DNA of 64,000 bases from Mortierella sp. BCC40632 (Eukaryota; Mortierellomycota; Mortierellomycetes; Mortierellales; Mortierellaceae), in the NCBI GenBank assembly GCA_011634665.1, contig WAEK01000017.1, positions 1 to 64,000 on the forward strand, in the 5' to 3' direction. Numbering within the stretch: the stretch's first letter is position 1; the number at the start of each line of letters is the position of its first letter. The notes beneath the pieces are model-generated. The model did not search any database. It was not told where the DNA came from and was given only the letters and a program-made list of their open reading frames with translations. Below, piece after piece: positions 31,639 to 42,990 of this stretch. A program made the position numbers and the translations under genes.

Positions 31639-34212
31639 AACCATTTAACAGAAACTTTGGGCTCTAGCTGGGTCCCCTCATCGAGCCAACTGTTTCAGAA
31701 TACACAAGACCTATTATTTCCTTAAAAAAACCGAGTTAATACTCATGAACAAAGCACCAACGATGTGACCAGGAAATTTTAATGAAGCAAGAGTTTGAAG
31801 GGCCGACATCAAAGGATCAGAAAGCAGCATCGCTGTAAATGCCTGGTTGCCCCAAACCAGCGTCGCTTCTCTCCTCTGCTCTGTTGTAGGTCTCCATCCA
31901 CCTGGTTTCTGATCTCCCTGCCGCTAATGTCCATCACCCTGTCGTTGTCACACCTCTACCTTGACCAAACTCAGTACAAACACACTGACTCTCTTTGAAC
32001 AATACATCACACACTTTGGCGCAATGTCCTCGACTCTCTCCCCTCAATCTCCTCTCTCTCTCTCTCTGTCTACGCTTTATTCAGTTGCAACAATGGGTGT
32101 GCTTTTTGGAGGAGCCACCGGAATCTACTTAGAAATAACTAGGGGTGTACCTCTATTTGGGAGGGCGTATTCCTGACTAAAGCTTTTTGCTATTCCAAGC
32201 ATCGGACTTGTGCATTTCGACGCTGGAACACTAGCCTCTTCCATCGCGGATGCATAAGCGTCTTCTAGTTGCCCAGCAACTTACAAGCTATCATATGAAG
32301 TGAGAACTGGGTTCTCTTGACTGAATCTGATTTGTGAGGAGTCGAGATATCTCAGGTAGCACTAGTCTTCATCAGTCCAGTGTACCTTGGTTGTAGCCTC
32401 TTGGAGGTATTCTAGTCAAGCCTGCCGCTTAGTGGGACACAAGAAGAACATTTAGGCTTTGTCTTCTGAACCACTGTTGAATGTCCTACAAACAGGAGTG
32501 GTGCCCTGTCTCCATCTCAGGGGTTGGGTCTCATTGATAACCTCGATTCCATGGAGGTATCTTCACCAGACTGAATGAATATGATGTGAAATTCTTAGTT
32601 TCCAAATTCTTGTCCAGCGGGAAACAGCGCATTGTATTTTCACCTCAAGTGGTGGGACTTGTAGAAATAGTCTGGGTTGCTTTGACGAAGCATTTTCTAG
32701 CATCGGTAGATCCTTTGGTTTGCTCATGTTCTTTGGGTTGCCTAGTTGGAAACTTTGGGTCTTTGGGGGCAATATCTTCTCCGGCTTCCAAAATGGGGCC
32801 TAACATACTCTGCAGCATTCAGCGGTTAATGTGCCTCATGCTAAATTGAAGGTCTTTCCAGAACACCCCGATTTCTCGTTCTTCATGGCGCGGTTGCTAA
32901 AGCCTTACTTTCCATTGTACTTGAAGACTTCACCTATCCTGAGTAGAGAGGATTCTGAGGAATTGTCACTGTCTAGAGCCACCATTCCACAGGCGTGAGA
33001 GGGTTTTGACCGGAGGAAGAGAAAATTTTTACCCTGCACCGTCCTTGGTAGTCTGTGGGCCACTTGAGCTATCGGCTTCTAGAGAGTTCTCTTGTTGTGC
33101 TCCACCTTTGATTTGTTGGCTATGGGAAATGTCCCCAGTGACCTTTTGTCATCTCTGCTGCTCTGGACTCGACATTTATGCGAGTCACCACCCTAATTCA
33201 TATTCGAACTTTTCCTGAGCCTGTGATTATAGGCGAGTATTCTCTACATCTACGAAGGTGCAAAAGCGGCTTCTCTTATTTGCCTTCGCTCACGCCCCTT
33301 TCCACTTCATCTCCCTCAGCATGTTCAACAACCTCATCTCCATACTCACTACACTCCAACGTTTTGACAGTGGCTCTGACAGTGGAGGGAGAACATTGAA
33401 ATTGCGGGTCACAAAGGCTGAGGAATGAATCTCCTCGACACCTGCTCGAGACGCAATTTGCTTCGCCTTCTCCACATATCGATGCACAATGCCACCCACC
33501 AATGTGGCTGTCGTGACGGCATTGGAGGGAAACAAGAATTCTGTCCTGGTCGCACTCTTTGACATGAAAAATATCGAGTCTATTTGCAAGCAACATCGCC
33601 TTCAATTCAAAGACTGGTGTGCAAACTTGGGCTAATGGCGACATAAAGCTTCAAGCATTCTCTGATTTTATTTGGACAAGATATGATTTTTTTTTCATTG
33701 TGTCTTTGATTTTCTCACACTCGTTCAAATAGAAGTGTTGCTGCTTTGATTTGACTGCTCTCTTAAACTCGCCCTATCCTGGGTCACACAGTCCACTAGA
33801 TATCTGTCTCTCCCTGAATTTCTTTTTATAACTTGAGAAGGGTCAGGAGGCACAACGCAGAAGTGATTGCACTGTGCAAAGCGATGCAGGGGGTGACTGT
33901 TAAGGATCTTTTGAACAGGAGAAAGGCAGGTTATCCATTCCCAACATTGGCTCTCCTTGATCGTTTAAAAATGTTGAAGACACTCCTTTGACCCACCAAG
34001 TGCTCTAGTCCCTATAAGTTGCTGATTCCCGAGACCCCTCAATGTCACCCTGCCAGGTATTTAAAGCCAAGTCCTAGGTCGCAAACTGTTGCTCTTCACC
34101 AATACCACATCTAACCCCTCATGGTAACCTCCACTCTTCAAAAATTTAAAGCAATGGATTTCTTGTCTTTGATTATGAAGTAATCCAACATTTTGTCTCA
34201 TGTCTCATTCTT
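31639..34212. other. Gene-poor stretch with relics
   Basis: No intact gene seen. A short frame at about 32024-32176 (ATMGVLFGGATGIYLEITRG) could be the end of a small gene. 33410-33632 on the plus strand encodes a segment with limited similarity to the Fanzor A N-terminal block (see findings). The rest shows scattered stops in all frames. Confidence 0.35.
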
Positions 34213-34386
34213 ATTATCCTTCATAGGGACTGCGACCCTATACTGTGTAATCCTTCTTTCTTTAATTCCACTCGAGATACAAATAAAATAAAGAAAATCT
34301 AGCTAGAAATACCTCACTTGGCTATCTCTGGACTCTTCATCTTTCTTTCTCTCGCAGGAACACGTCCGCTCGAGCACATTTATGAA

Positions 34387-35401
34387 ATGATCAATGACCT
34401 TACTACACCAGAATCTTCCCAGAGTGGTAACCCCACTCACCAACCTTCGAATGGTAACCCCATTCAACATTCTCAAGGCGATAACCCCACCCAACATACA
34501 CAGTTCACCCACCCTCTCCCTTCCACCCTCACCCCTCAGGACATCCAAGCCTTGGTGGCAGCTCTGGCCCCAGCTCTTCGACAGGCTAACGCTACACCTC
34601 CAGCAAACGAAGTCAAAGACCCTCACCTTACGACCAATCCGAACGTCCCAATCCTCGAACCCTACGAAAGGCTTGAAGAGTATCTTCCCAGCTTCAAACA
34701 TCGACAGGAATTCCATGCCCATCCCAAATGGGACGAAGACGACGGTTACACTGACATTAAACACTTCCCTCGTGTGCGAGGCGTTGAATACACAGCACCG
34801 GTGCTTCCCTCCAACCTCAACACTTCCAAACACCTTCAGAAGAGAGACCAAGAACTTGCTACACTGCAAACAAAATTGGCACACCTTACACGACCAATTG
34901 ATGCGACAGTACATGCCATCCTTTCCTCGACAGCAGCTGATCCAGATGACCCGATCACGTCCAACACTCTGGGAGACGCTGGACATTCTTCGATACAACC
35001 TCGCCGCACTCAGCACTGAAATTGGACAACTTCGTACCCAAGCAATTTACAGGGACAAGAATGTCATTCCACCAACAGACCCCAACGGAAGGAGCCCAAT
35101 TCTCACGCACCAGGACTTTATCGACCAACAGAAGTTTACCAAGTCACTTAAGAAAGCGACAGGTCAAAACGACAAAGGCAGTTTCAGAGGCAAAAACAGA
35201 GGTAACTTCCGGAATAACAATTATGGCAACCAAGGCAACCGTAGTTACGAAGGAAACAACAACGGCACAGACAATTCGGGCCAAAGAAACAACAACTCTG
35301 CATCAGAGTCTCACCAGCCTCCCAGTGGCGACAGCAACCGCCAGTCTTTTCAGCAAGCCTCGAACCCGAGAGGACGCGGTCGAGGCCGGGGACGCCAGTA
35401 G
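34387..35401 (+). CDS. DIRS-1 gag-like protein (one frame change)
   Basis: Starts at MINDLTTPESSQSGNPTHQP (ATG about 34387). It has a Pro/Gln/Thr-rich beginning, a helical core (LTPQDIQALVAALAPALRQA, PYERLEEYLPSFKHRQEF), and, after a frame change at about 34965, LDILRYNLAALSTEIGQLRT and an Asn/Gly/Arg-rich tail ending GRGRGRGRQ that would bind RNA. This is the usual DIRS gag layout. The frameshift could be a mutation or read error. Confidence 0.7.
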
Positions 35402-37123
35402 GGGGACGCCTACACAGGTTTCAGGCAGCATGGGAAAAACTCACAGACGAAAACTGGGTTCGTCAAACTATCGAAAGTGGATTCAAAATCCCATTCACAT
35501 CCCTCCCGCCAGACAGTCCTCACCCCAGACACCACCACCCACGACAGAACAAGGAAACGGAAACGATCGAAATGGAAATCCTCGCCCTACTAGAAAAACG
35601 CGCGATAGAGGAAGCTACCGAAAATGGATTTACGAGCCGAATATTTACGATCCCAAAAAAGACAGGCGACTTGAGACCAGTGCTCAATCTCCGACCTCTA
35701 AACCAGTATGTACATCAGAAACACTTCAAGATGGAGAGCATAAAGACGGTTTGCAGTTTGATCAACAAGGGAGACTACATGACCAGTGTGGATCTCCAGG
35801 ATGCATTCCTCCATGTTCTCATTCACGAGACTTCCAGAAAATACTTACAGTTCCATTGGAAAGGGAAACAATACCAGTTCCGCGTGCTACCCTTCGGTCT
35901 CTCCTTAGCGCCTTACGTCTTTACGAAGATGCTCAAACCGATCCTCAGATGGGCTCGGCGCAAGGGAATAAGGATTACAGCATACCTAGACGATCTACTG
36001 ATAGTGGCCAGGAACAGGGAGCAGTCCTTGAAGGCAACAAGACAAGTTCTCGACAAGCTGAAGTCGCTCGGATTCCTAGTGAAAGAGAGCAAGTCTCATC
36101 TGGAACCCACACAGTCGATTTCACACCTGGGCTTCGTGATAGACTCGAAGAAGATGACGCTCGCAGTACCCAAGGAAAAGATCCGCGACATCAGGAGAGA
36201 AGCCTCCAAGATGGTCAAGAAGAGCAAGATGACGCTGAAAGCCCTCTCGTCCTTCATCGGAAAAGCGCTCGCTATGACAGCAGCAGTACTACCAGCAAGA
36301 CTCAGATGCCAGAACCTGGTCCAAGTGAAGAACGAAGCCCTTCAACGGGGATTTCATGGACGGGATCTATTTCACTGACGACACTAGCCCAGGAGGACCT
36401 TCAATGGTGGATCGAAGGCTTGCAATCATGGAACGGACTCACATGGATCCATCAACCTCCGGAAGCAGATTTACACCGATGCCTCGGATACAGGATGGGG
36501 ATAGTTCAGGATCATCACTCATTGTCAGGAACATGGGACAAACAAATGTCGACGACACATATCAACTTGAAGGAGCTTATGGTGATATGGTACACAGTCA
36601 CTCAACCACAGTTTCAAGGAAAGAGACTACTAATTTACTGCGACAACACGACAACGATCGCTTACATCAACAAGTTTGGGGGACCCGCTCACCGGAACTG
36701 ATGGCACTAGCAGACCGAATATGGACACATTGCTTGGAGACAGGAACATCGATCACGACAGCATTCGTCCCTTCGGAGTTCAACCCAGCCGACCCTCCCA
36801 GCCGTCAATTGCAGAGTCAGTTGGAATGGAGCATCCACCACGACACCTTCCAGAAGATAGACGAAAAATGGGGACCTCATCACATCGACCTCTTCGCCTC
36901 AAGGACCAACACGAAGCTGAAGAACTTTATGTCTTGGAAGTACGATCCGGAAGCAGTAGCACAGAATGCACTTCAACATTCTTGGAAAGGACTGGGCCGC
37001 CTTTACATATGCCCACCATGGAATTTAATCCCGCAGACCCTGCAGAGAATCCAGGAGGAGAAACTGACAGCAACGTTGATCACTCCGAATTGGGGGAGAG
37101 CGCGATATGGTATCCAGTGGTGA
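35402..37123 (+). CDS. DIRS-1 reverse transcriptase and RNase H (frame-disrupted)
   Basis: RT signals in one frame from about 35402: GFTSRIFTIPKKTGDLRPVL, TSVDLQDAFLHVLIH (first catalytic Asp), FRVLPFGLSLAPYVF, and YLDDLLIVARNREQ as the YxDD active site at about 35980. Then HLGFVIDSKKMTL and the connection region. RNase H follows in a second frame near 36480-36690 (GIVQDHHSLSGTWDKQ, HINLKELMVIW, YCDNTTTIAYINK). A third frame after 36670 carries FVPSEFNPADPPSRQL, HIDLFASRTNTKL and YICPPWNLIPQTL, typical of DIRS pol ends. Two frame changes (about 36360 and 36680) disrupt it. Confidence 0.8.
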
Positions 37124-38228
37124 CGAAGATGACTCAGGAATCCCCAACCCCAGTACCACGATCCGCCGTTCTAACCGCCTCCAGAAAAGACCCAGGGATC
37201 ATGAGGAAGAACCCGCACTGGTCATTGCTAGCTTGGAACATAAGCGCCGTAGAACGATGATGAGCAAAGGATACGATGAGTCGGTGGTCAACATCATCAG
37301 GGATGCAGAAACAGAAAAATTGAAGCGAAAACGTTACGGTCACACGCAAAGAGCTTTCATAAAATGGTGCAAGGAAAGAGAACTGGATCCAACAATCCCC
37401 GAACCAGCCAACGTCCTAAACTTCCTAGCCTGGGGACATACTCATAAGCGATGGAAAGCATCGACAATTTCTACCTATCGTGCACAGCTCACAGGTCTTT
37501 TCGAAGATGCTCTGCCTTTCCAACAAGACAGCTACTTCTCCAGTTTTTTCCGTGTCTTACGAGCCAACGAGACCGACTCGAACAAAGAGATGGATCTAGA
37601 CATATCCCCGATATTAGATTACTTCCGTTCGCTTCCACCAAACAGTCGAGTATCAGCCGAACTTCTCACACAGAAGCTATGTTGGTCAATAGGCATGTGC
37701 GCATTCCTTCGCCCAAGCGACATCGAACGTATTGATCTGGATGGATGCCAAGTCGAAAAGACACTCATACGTCTCCTCATCCTCCGACCAAAAGAGAAGA
37801 ACAACGGTATCCACAAGAACAAGTTTGTCATCCTCAACGCACTCCCATCGGACCCAGCCTTGTGCCCAGTGGAAACATTCAAGACTTATGTCGCCCGGTT
37901 CGCTAAGGACCGTCTTGTAGTACCACACCCGACCCAGCCATCGCTCTCATACAACCCTTTGGTCCGACACGTCAAGCATCATGAGCTCTGTATTTCTGCC
38001 CAACGAATCAGTAAACACATCAAGGCCGTCATGTCAAGACTACAACTCCCTCCAGGCGCAATCACACCCAAAGCAAGAGCCGCGGGGTCCACGCAAGCCG
38101 CGAAGAGAGGAGTCAGCATTGACGACATCATTGCTCAGGGCAATTGGTCGTCGTCTTCTATGTTTGCGAAATTTTATCGTCTTTCCAGCAAGACGAACTC
38201 AAATTTCACCAAAGTTGTCCTTGGCTAG
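37107..38228 (+). CDS. DIRS-1 tyrosine recombinase
   Basis: An intact frame of 373 codons. The N-terminal part is basic and helical (LKRKRYGHTQRAFIKWCKER, WKASTISTYRAQLTGLF), matching a core-binding domain. The catalytic part has the first Arg in AFLRPSDIERIDL, the second in KARAAGSTQAAKRG, the GNW-type box in IIAQGNWSSSSM and the nucleophile Tyr in FAKFYRL. It would integrate the circular DNA copy. The end is a few bases from the internal complementary region at 38241. The start may be slightly downstream of 37107, because it overlaps the pol frame. Confidence 0.85.
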   Translation: MVSSGDEDDSGIPNPSTTIRRSNRLQKRPRDHEEEPALVIASLEHKRRRTMMSKGYDESVVNIIRDAETEKLKRKRYGHTQRAFIKWCKERELDPTIPEPANVLNFLAWGHTHKRWKASTISTYRAQLTGLFEDALPFQQDSYFSSFFRVLRANETDSNKEMDLDISPILDYFRSLPPNSRVSAELLTQKLCWSIGMCAFLRPSDIERIDLDGCQVEKTLIRLLILRPKEKNNGIHKNKFVILNALPSDPALCPVETFKTYVARFAKDRLVVPHPTQPSLSYNPLVRHVKHHELCISAQRISKHIKAVMSRLQLPPGAITPKARAAGSTQAAKRGVSIDDIIAQGNWSSSSMFAKFYRLSSKTNSNFTKVVLG

Positions 38229-38240
38229 TCTCTGAAGCCA

Positions 38241-38335
38241 CAGTATAGGGTCGCAGTCCCTATGAAGGATAATGGGGAACCAAGACGACAAAGGAAGTCT
38301 TGGCTTCATTATCCGAGACTGCGACCCCTATACTG
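38241..38335. repeat. DIRS-1 internal complementary region
   Basis: The left half is the complement of 34213-34246 and the right half the complement of 38480-38542, joined back to back. This is the template for joining the two ends during circle formation. Confidence 0.85.
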
Positions 38336-38375
38336 TCCCACCCTCTCCACCCTTTTGCCTTAGTATTATGAAGTC

Positions 38376-38507
38376 GCGAAAGAAAGATGAAGAGTCCAGA
38401 GATAGCCAAGTGAGGTATTTCTAGCTAGATTTTCTTTATTTTATTTGTATCTCGAGTGGAATTAAAGAAAGAAGGATTACACAGTATAGGGTCGCAGTCT
38501 CGGATAA
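38376..38507. repeat. DIRS-1 right inverted terminal repeat
   Basis: Complement of 34225-34360, matching through GCGAAAGAAAGATGAAGAGT at its inner edge. Confidence 0.85.
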
Positions 38508-38896
38508 TGAAGCCAAGACTTCCTTTGTCGTCTTGGTTCCCCAGATCTTCAAGAAATTGCGCATCCGTCACAGTCATATTTTGGTCTTTGAATTCTTAAA
38601 CTGCTGTGTCATGGACAAATACAGGACTCTCCTTTAGAGACAGGAAGGTAAGGGCAAGGAAAGATATTTATTGCAGACTGACGGAAATAGGATGCGCCTA
38701 TTGCGCCCTTTTATACTAGATTTTTGTTCTTGCTCGAAAATAATAAACTTCATCCTTTCCGAGTACTCGCGCACTTCGGAAAGTATAACACAACCTTTTT
38801 TCCTCCATCTGCCGATGGAGGATACTTGCCCGCGATCCTATAGTAAGAGGAGAGTTAATAGGACATGACATGCTGTCAATCTTCATCTACCCAGTC

Positions 38897-39193
38897 ATGC
38901 GTTTTTCTTGGTCCTGTACTCACCGCCGCCTCATCGTGCTTGGCGCCATCATTGGAGCGAGTGCTCTGATAAAAGTTGTTTCTGCGGCCGGAAGCATAGT
39001 ATATATGGTGCCCGATGGAGATTTGGACATAAACAACATGCCTCCTTGCCCAGCTAGATCAATAGAAAACTCAGAGAGCCAGATCAAATTCGAATCGCTC
39101 GAATCTCCAACATGTGTCCCGGGGTCTTTTTCCCACGATGGCGACACGTTTCCTGTTATACATTTTAACGTTTCCGACATACGATTGCTTTAA
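38897..39193 (+). CDS. Small secreted protein, 98 residues
   Basis: The ATG at 38897 gives MRFSWSCTHRRLIVLGAIIG followed by ASALIKVVSAAG, a signal peptide with a basic start. An ATG at 38870 in the same frame would add nine residues and weaken the signal. The mature part has two or three Cys (PPCPARSIENSES, PTCVPGSFSHDG) and is acidic. It lies between two DIRS elements. No family recognised; single-exon and intact. Confidence 0.5.
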   Translation: MRFSWSCTHRRLIVLGAIIGASALIKVVSAAGSIVYMVPDGDLDINNMPPCPARSIENSESQIKFESLESPTCVPGSFSHDGDTFPVIHFNVSDIRLL

Positions 39194-39360
39194 GGCAGTT
39201 ACTCTTCTCAAAACTCACAAATACGGTGAAATGGATATTGTCAGCTGTGTCAACCAACCATGAGCATTCTTAGCCTCTACATTTCAAGGATTGGACGGAC
39301 CTCCTTAAGCAGGCGAGGCCTATATGAGAATGAGAGTAGTCCATCAAAATGAGAAATAAT

Positions 39361-39652
39361 CTAGGGATTGGACGAGCCTGCGATAGCAGGCGAAGTCTAA
39401 TCACTGGTATATTAGTATACGAGAGATGAGAGTAAAGGTGATACGGCCGTTGTTTATTGCCTACTGTAGCATGTTTAGTTTTTTTTTTTTTTTTTTTTTT
39501 GCTAGACTATAAGTATATTTTTTTTTTTTTTTTTATAAAGGTGTATCCAGTGTATTCTTGTCCTTTGGTCGTTTGGTGCTTGCCTTTTTTTTTTTTTTTT
39601 TTGGAGCGGGTGGGAGGGTCACCTTTAGGAACATCTCGAGTATACGTTGTAT
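39361..39652. mobile_element. Solo DIRS-2-type terminal remnant in tandem with DIRS-2
   Basis: It starts with the DIRS-2 left end (CTAGGGATTGGACGAGCCTG), runs through the terminal repeat (GTGATACGGCCG, AGGTGTATCCAGTGTATTC, GGAGCGGGTGGGAGGGTCAC) and then switches directly into the DIRS-2 right end (CTTTAGGAACATCTCGAGTA). It is followed immediately by the left end of the full element at 39655. The switch point lies in TCACCTTTA, shared by the internal complementary region and the right terminus. An even older degenerate left end is visible at 39287-39345. Confidence 0.75.
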
Positions 39653-39945
39653 ACTCTAGGGATTGGACGAGCCTGCGATAGCAGGCGAAGTCTAATCACT
39701 GGTATATTAGTATACGAGAGAGATGAGAGTAAAAGGTGATACGGCCGTTGTTTATTGCCCACTGTAGCATGTTTAGAGTTTTTTTTTTTTTTTTTTTTGC
39801 TAGACTATAAGTATATTTTTTTTTTTTTTTTTTTTTTTTTATAAAGGTGTATCCAGTGTATTCTTGTCCTTTGGTCGTTTGGTGCTTGCCCTTTTTTTTT
39901 TTTTTTTTTTTTTTGGAGCGGGTGGGAGGGTCACCTTTACTCTCA

Positions 39946-40052
39946 TCTCTCGTATACTAATATACCAGTGATTAGACTTCGCCTGCTATCGCAGGCTCGT
40001 CCAATCCCTAGAGTATACAACGTATACTCGAGATGTTCCTAAAGGTGATAAT
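39946..40052. repeat. DIRS-2 internal complementary region
   Basis: The first part is the complement of 39655-39745 (TACTCTCATCTCTCGTATAC and following), the second the complement of 43985-44019 (GTATACAACGTATACTCGAG). It includes the perfect hairpin GCCTGC-TATC-GCAGGC. Confidence 0.85.
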
Positions 40053-40071
40053 CCTAGAGAGGCCCTAATCT

Positions 40072-41250
40072 TTATGTGAGAAGCATTGTTGTAAAGTTGG
40101 TTGCTGACATCCTGTATCTTCTGTAAAACACGTCGAAAGTATTTGGGGAGGCCCAGTTGCCTCGTGTAATAACGTCCTCTAGAGAGGCACCTCTCATGAG
40201 GGCAGTGGACGGACCGGCAGATCGAGTAGTGTGGGCAGTTGCTTTGATGCCAGAAGTAGTCATCAGGGTCTCGATCCATCGTGCGATCGTTTGCTCTGAG
40301 GCCTTGGTGTATGGAGGGTCCGAGATTGCTGCAATAGTATAAATACACCTCCTCTCTCCCTCACAATAAAGGGCAGTTTATTCTCAAACCTCGTTGCTGT
40401 TATAGAGATGGTGAACATGAAGTCGCGTTTATCGAGTGGTGCTCCTCTGGCGTACTCCCTCTTCTGGAATTCAATGAAGCAGGCGACGGGACATAGGAAA
40501 GGATCATTGTGGGCGTGAACATTGAGAGGTTTGATGATCGGTCTACCGCCTCGGCGTTCCTTAGGTGCGTTGATCTTTCCCAATAATGTGTTCTTGGAGA
40601 TAACCAAAGAGGAGGGGTCTATTCGGTGTAGATCAGAGGATCGAGAAAAGGTCGTGATTGCCAAGAGCCAAACAAGTTTGCGCCGTAAATTGTAATCAGA
40701 CAGAGTATCGTTGGGACCCCATTCCGATAGTGTTTTCAGGACTGGAGATATGTCTAGAGGTTCGGAGGCTAAATCTCTTGGAGGGGGCTTGAGACTTAGC
40801 GGAAGCTATGACCTTCGATAGGATGGCCTGTGCTGATCTAGCCTTGGGTTGCAACTCCTTGATGGCAGAGAGGTAGAGCTTGATCGAGTTTGCTGCGGAT
40901 CCTTGGATGGAGCGGTTGGAGAGGTAATTGGCAATTTCGATTTCTGGAGCGTCAAAAGGGTTGATGTTGTTGGCACGTGCCCAGGTGACCCAAGCTTTCT
41001 GAGCTGACTGGTAATTCTTGTTCCGACTCGTGTTTAGTGACGGGTTGATGATTAAATCTTGAGTCGTTGATGCCATGCCCAACTCTTGGAACTGATACCT
41101 GAGATGCGCCACGCGGTCAAATTCCATTTGTGGTTCCGGAGTGGGTGAGATTGCAATGACCTGGGGATCGCCGCGTATCGGGGAATGCTGAGTGGATGGT
41201 CGCAGCTCATTTTGAGTATCGTAGGGTACCATGGAGCAGATGGCCAGTCC
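40072..41250 (-). CDS. DIRS-2 tyrosine recombinase
   Basis: Minus-strand pieces: core-binding part YQSAQKAWVTWARANNINPF, IEIANYLSNRSIQGSAANSI and IKLYLSAIKEL (about 41030-40850). The central part is LVISKNTLLGKINAPKERRG and PIIKPLNVHAHNDPFLCPVA (about 40600-40480). The catalytic end has Arg in HTTRSAGPSTALMRGASLED, the GNW box in VITRGNWASP and the Tyr in FDVFYRRYRM (about 40190-40110). Frame changes occur near 40700 and 40330. The gene ends just inside the internal complementary region. Confidence 0.75.
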
Positions 41251-42990
41251 GGTGTGATTAGTGTTACGGTTGTACGCTCTCTTCTTAGCTTTCGGAGGAT
41301 GGTCGGAATGAGAGCCCACGGTGGGTTCGCATATGGGTTTTCCATTGTCGCCATTTCTGCGTAAGAGCGTTTGTTGCGACTGCTGTTGGGTCCGGGCGCC
41401 AAGAGTAGTAAAGGGGAGCTGATGGTTGACTCGGTCCGCAAAGAGGTCGATGTCGTGGGGTCCCCATCGGTTCTCGAGGGTGTTGAACCATCTCCTGTGT
41501 AATTTCCACTGGTGCTTCTCCGGAGACATCCGAGACTGTCGGTCTGCGATCTGGTTGTCTTGTCCGGGGATGTGTTCCGCTACGATTTTTATTCGTCTCG
41601 TGAGAGCCCAGTCCCAAAGTTCCGTAGCCATGTTGGAGAGAGTCTGAGAGCGTGTCCCCCCATATGGTTGATGTATGCAATGGCTGTGGTGTTGTCCGAT
41701 CGAATCCCTGATGGTGACGTCCTTCAAGTGGGGGAGAGACTGGAGGGTGAGGTGTACTGCCAATAGCTCCTTGTGGTTGATATGGAGGTTGGTTTCGCTG
41801 TTGCGCCAGTGGCCTCCGAACTGAAGGTCCCGGTAATGAGCTCCCCAACCCGTGTCGGAAGCATCTGTCGTTATCGTCTCCGAGGGGTCCGAGGGTAGGA
41901 AGGATCGCCCGTTCCATCGTAGTAGGTTGTCTATCCACCATCGGAGTTCCTCCCGAGAAGGTTCCGAGTAGAGTTTGGTGGTCCCAATTCCTGGATTGTC
42001 GTAAGCTCTGTATTTTCGTGAAAAGTAGGGAACGCGTGCGGAGTTGAGCGGGGAATATGGCGCATGTTGTGGAGTGTAGGAGACCGATTAGGGACGCTAG
42101 TTGTCGGGTTGTCGCTTTGCCCGCGTCTAGAAGGCGTTGTGCAGATCGGATCACGTTCCGGATCTTGTCTCGCGGTAGGCGGATCTCCATTGTTCGGGTG
42201 TTGATGATATATCCAAGATGCTGCATCGTCTGCGAGGGTTCTAACGAGGACTTCTCCGGGTTTACCTTGAGGCCTAGCTGTGCCATCTTGTTGAGGATCA
42301 GTGTTGTGTTGCGAGTCGCTTCCTCTTGTGATCGGGAGAGGATTATGAAATCGTCTAAGTAACCGTACATCCGTATGCCCTGGCTCCTGACCCACGTTAG
42401 AAGAGGTCTTAGGACCTTTGAAAAAGACGATCGGCGAAGAGGTTAGACCGAAGGGTAGAACTTTGAATCGGTACTTTTTGTCTTTCCAAGTAAACTGGAG
42501 ATATCTTCGACTCTCTTGGTGGATGTTGATATGAAAGAAAGCGTCGCTCAGGTCGATGCTGGTCATGAAGTCGTTTTGTTGAACTCCTGCCACTACGATG
42601 TTCAGCGATTCCATCTTGAAAGTCCGGCGGGGAATGTAGGTTGAGTTTCCGTAAGTCGATGACGGGGCGTAGTTTCCCGTTTTTCTTTGGGACCAGAAAA
42701 ATGTCGGAGGTAAAACCCTCTTGGAGGGGTCTACTTCCTCTATCGCGTCCGTGAGTAAAAGGTTTGTTAGTTCCGATTCTATGAGAGCTGATTCGGAGGA
42801 GGTGAAGGTTCGGGATCGTCGGAAGGTTGTTGTTGTCGGAGGTGGGTCGGAAAAGGTTGGTTTGTAGCCCTCCCGAACTATGTCGAGGACCCAGGAACTG
42901 TCCGTCAGTCCCTGCCACGCTTGGAATTGTCGTGCGATCCTCCCCAGGCCCGCCAAGGCGGATTTTTCGGGCTGGAGAGGCGATACCTTT
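41250..42990 (-). CDS. DIRS-2 reverse transcriptase and RNase H (frame-disrupted)
   Basis: Starts with a conserved entry region (LIESELTNLLLTDAIEEVDP and a PKKNGKLRPVIDLRKLN segment in the overlapping frame). Then TSIDLSDAFFHINIHQESRR with the first catalytic Asp, FKVLPFGLTSSPIVFFKG, and, in the next frame, MYGYLDDFIILSRSQEEATR with the YxDD site at about 42360 and MQHLGYIINTRTMEI. RNase H and the connection follow (KLLAVHLTLQSLPHLKDVTI in the 41763 frame, HIPGQDNQIADRQSRM, HDIDLFADRVNHQL, NPPWALIPTILRK). At least three frame changes. This is the usual DIRS pol domain order. Confidence 0.8.

Larger units (their letters stand above)
34213..38542 (+). mobile_element. DIRS-1: DIRS-type tyrosine-recombinase retrotransposon
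   Basis: The element is about 4.33 kb with inverted terminal repeats (34213-34360 against 38376-38542, core CTAGCTAGAAATACCTCAC and its complement). It has an internal complementary region at 38241-38335 whose two halves are the complements of the outer left and outer right ends. This circle-junction copy is the hallmark of DIRS replication, in which the RT makes a circle and a tyrosine recombinase integrates it without target duplication. Coding order: gag-like, RT/RNase H, tyrosine recombinase. Several frame changes in gag and pol; the recombinase is intact. Confidence 0.9.
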
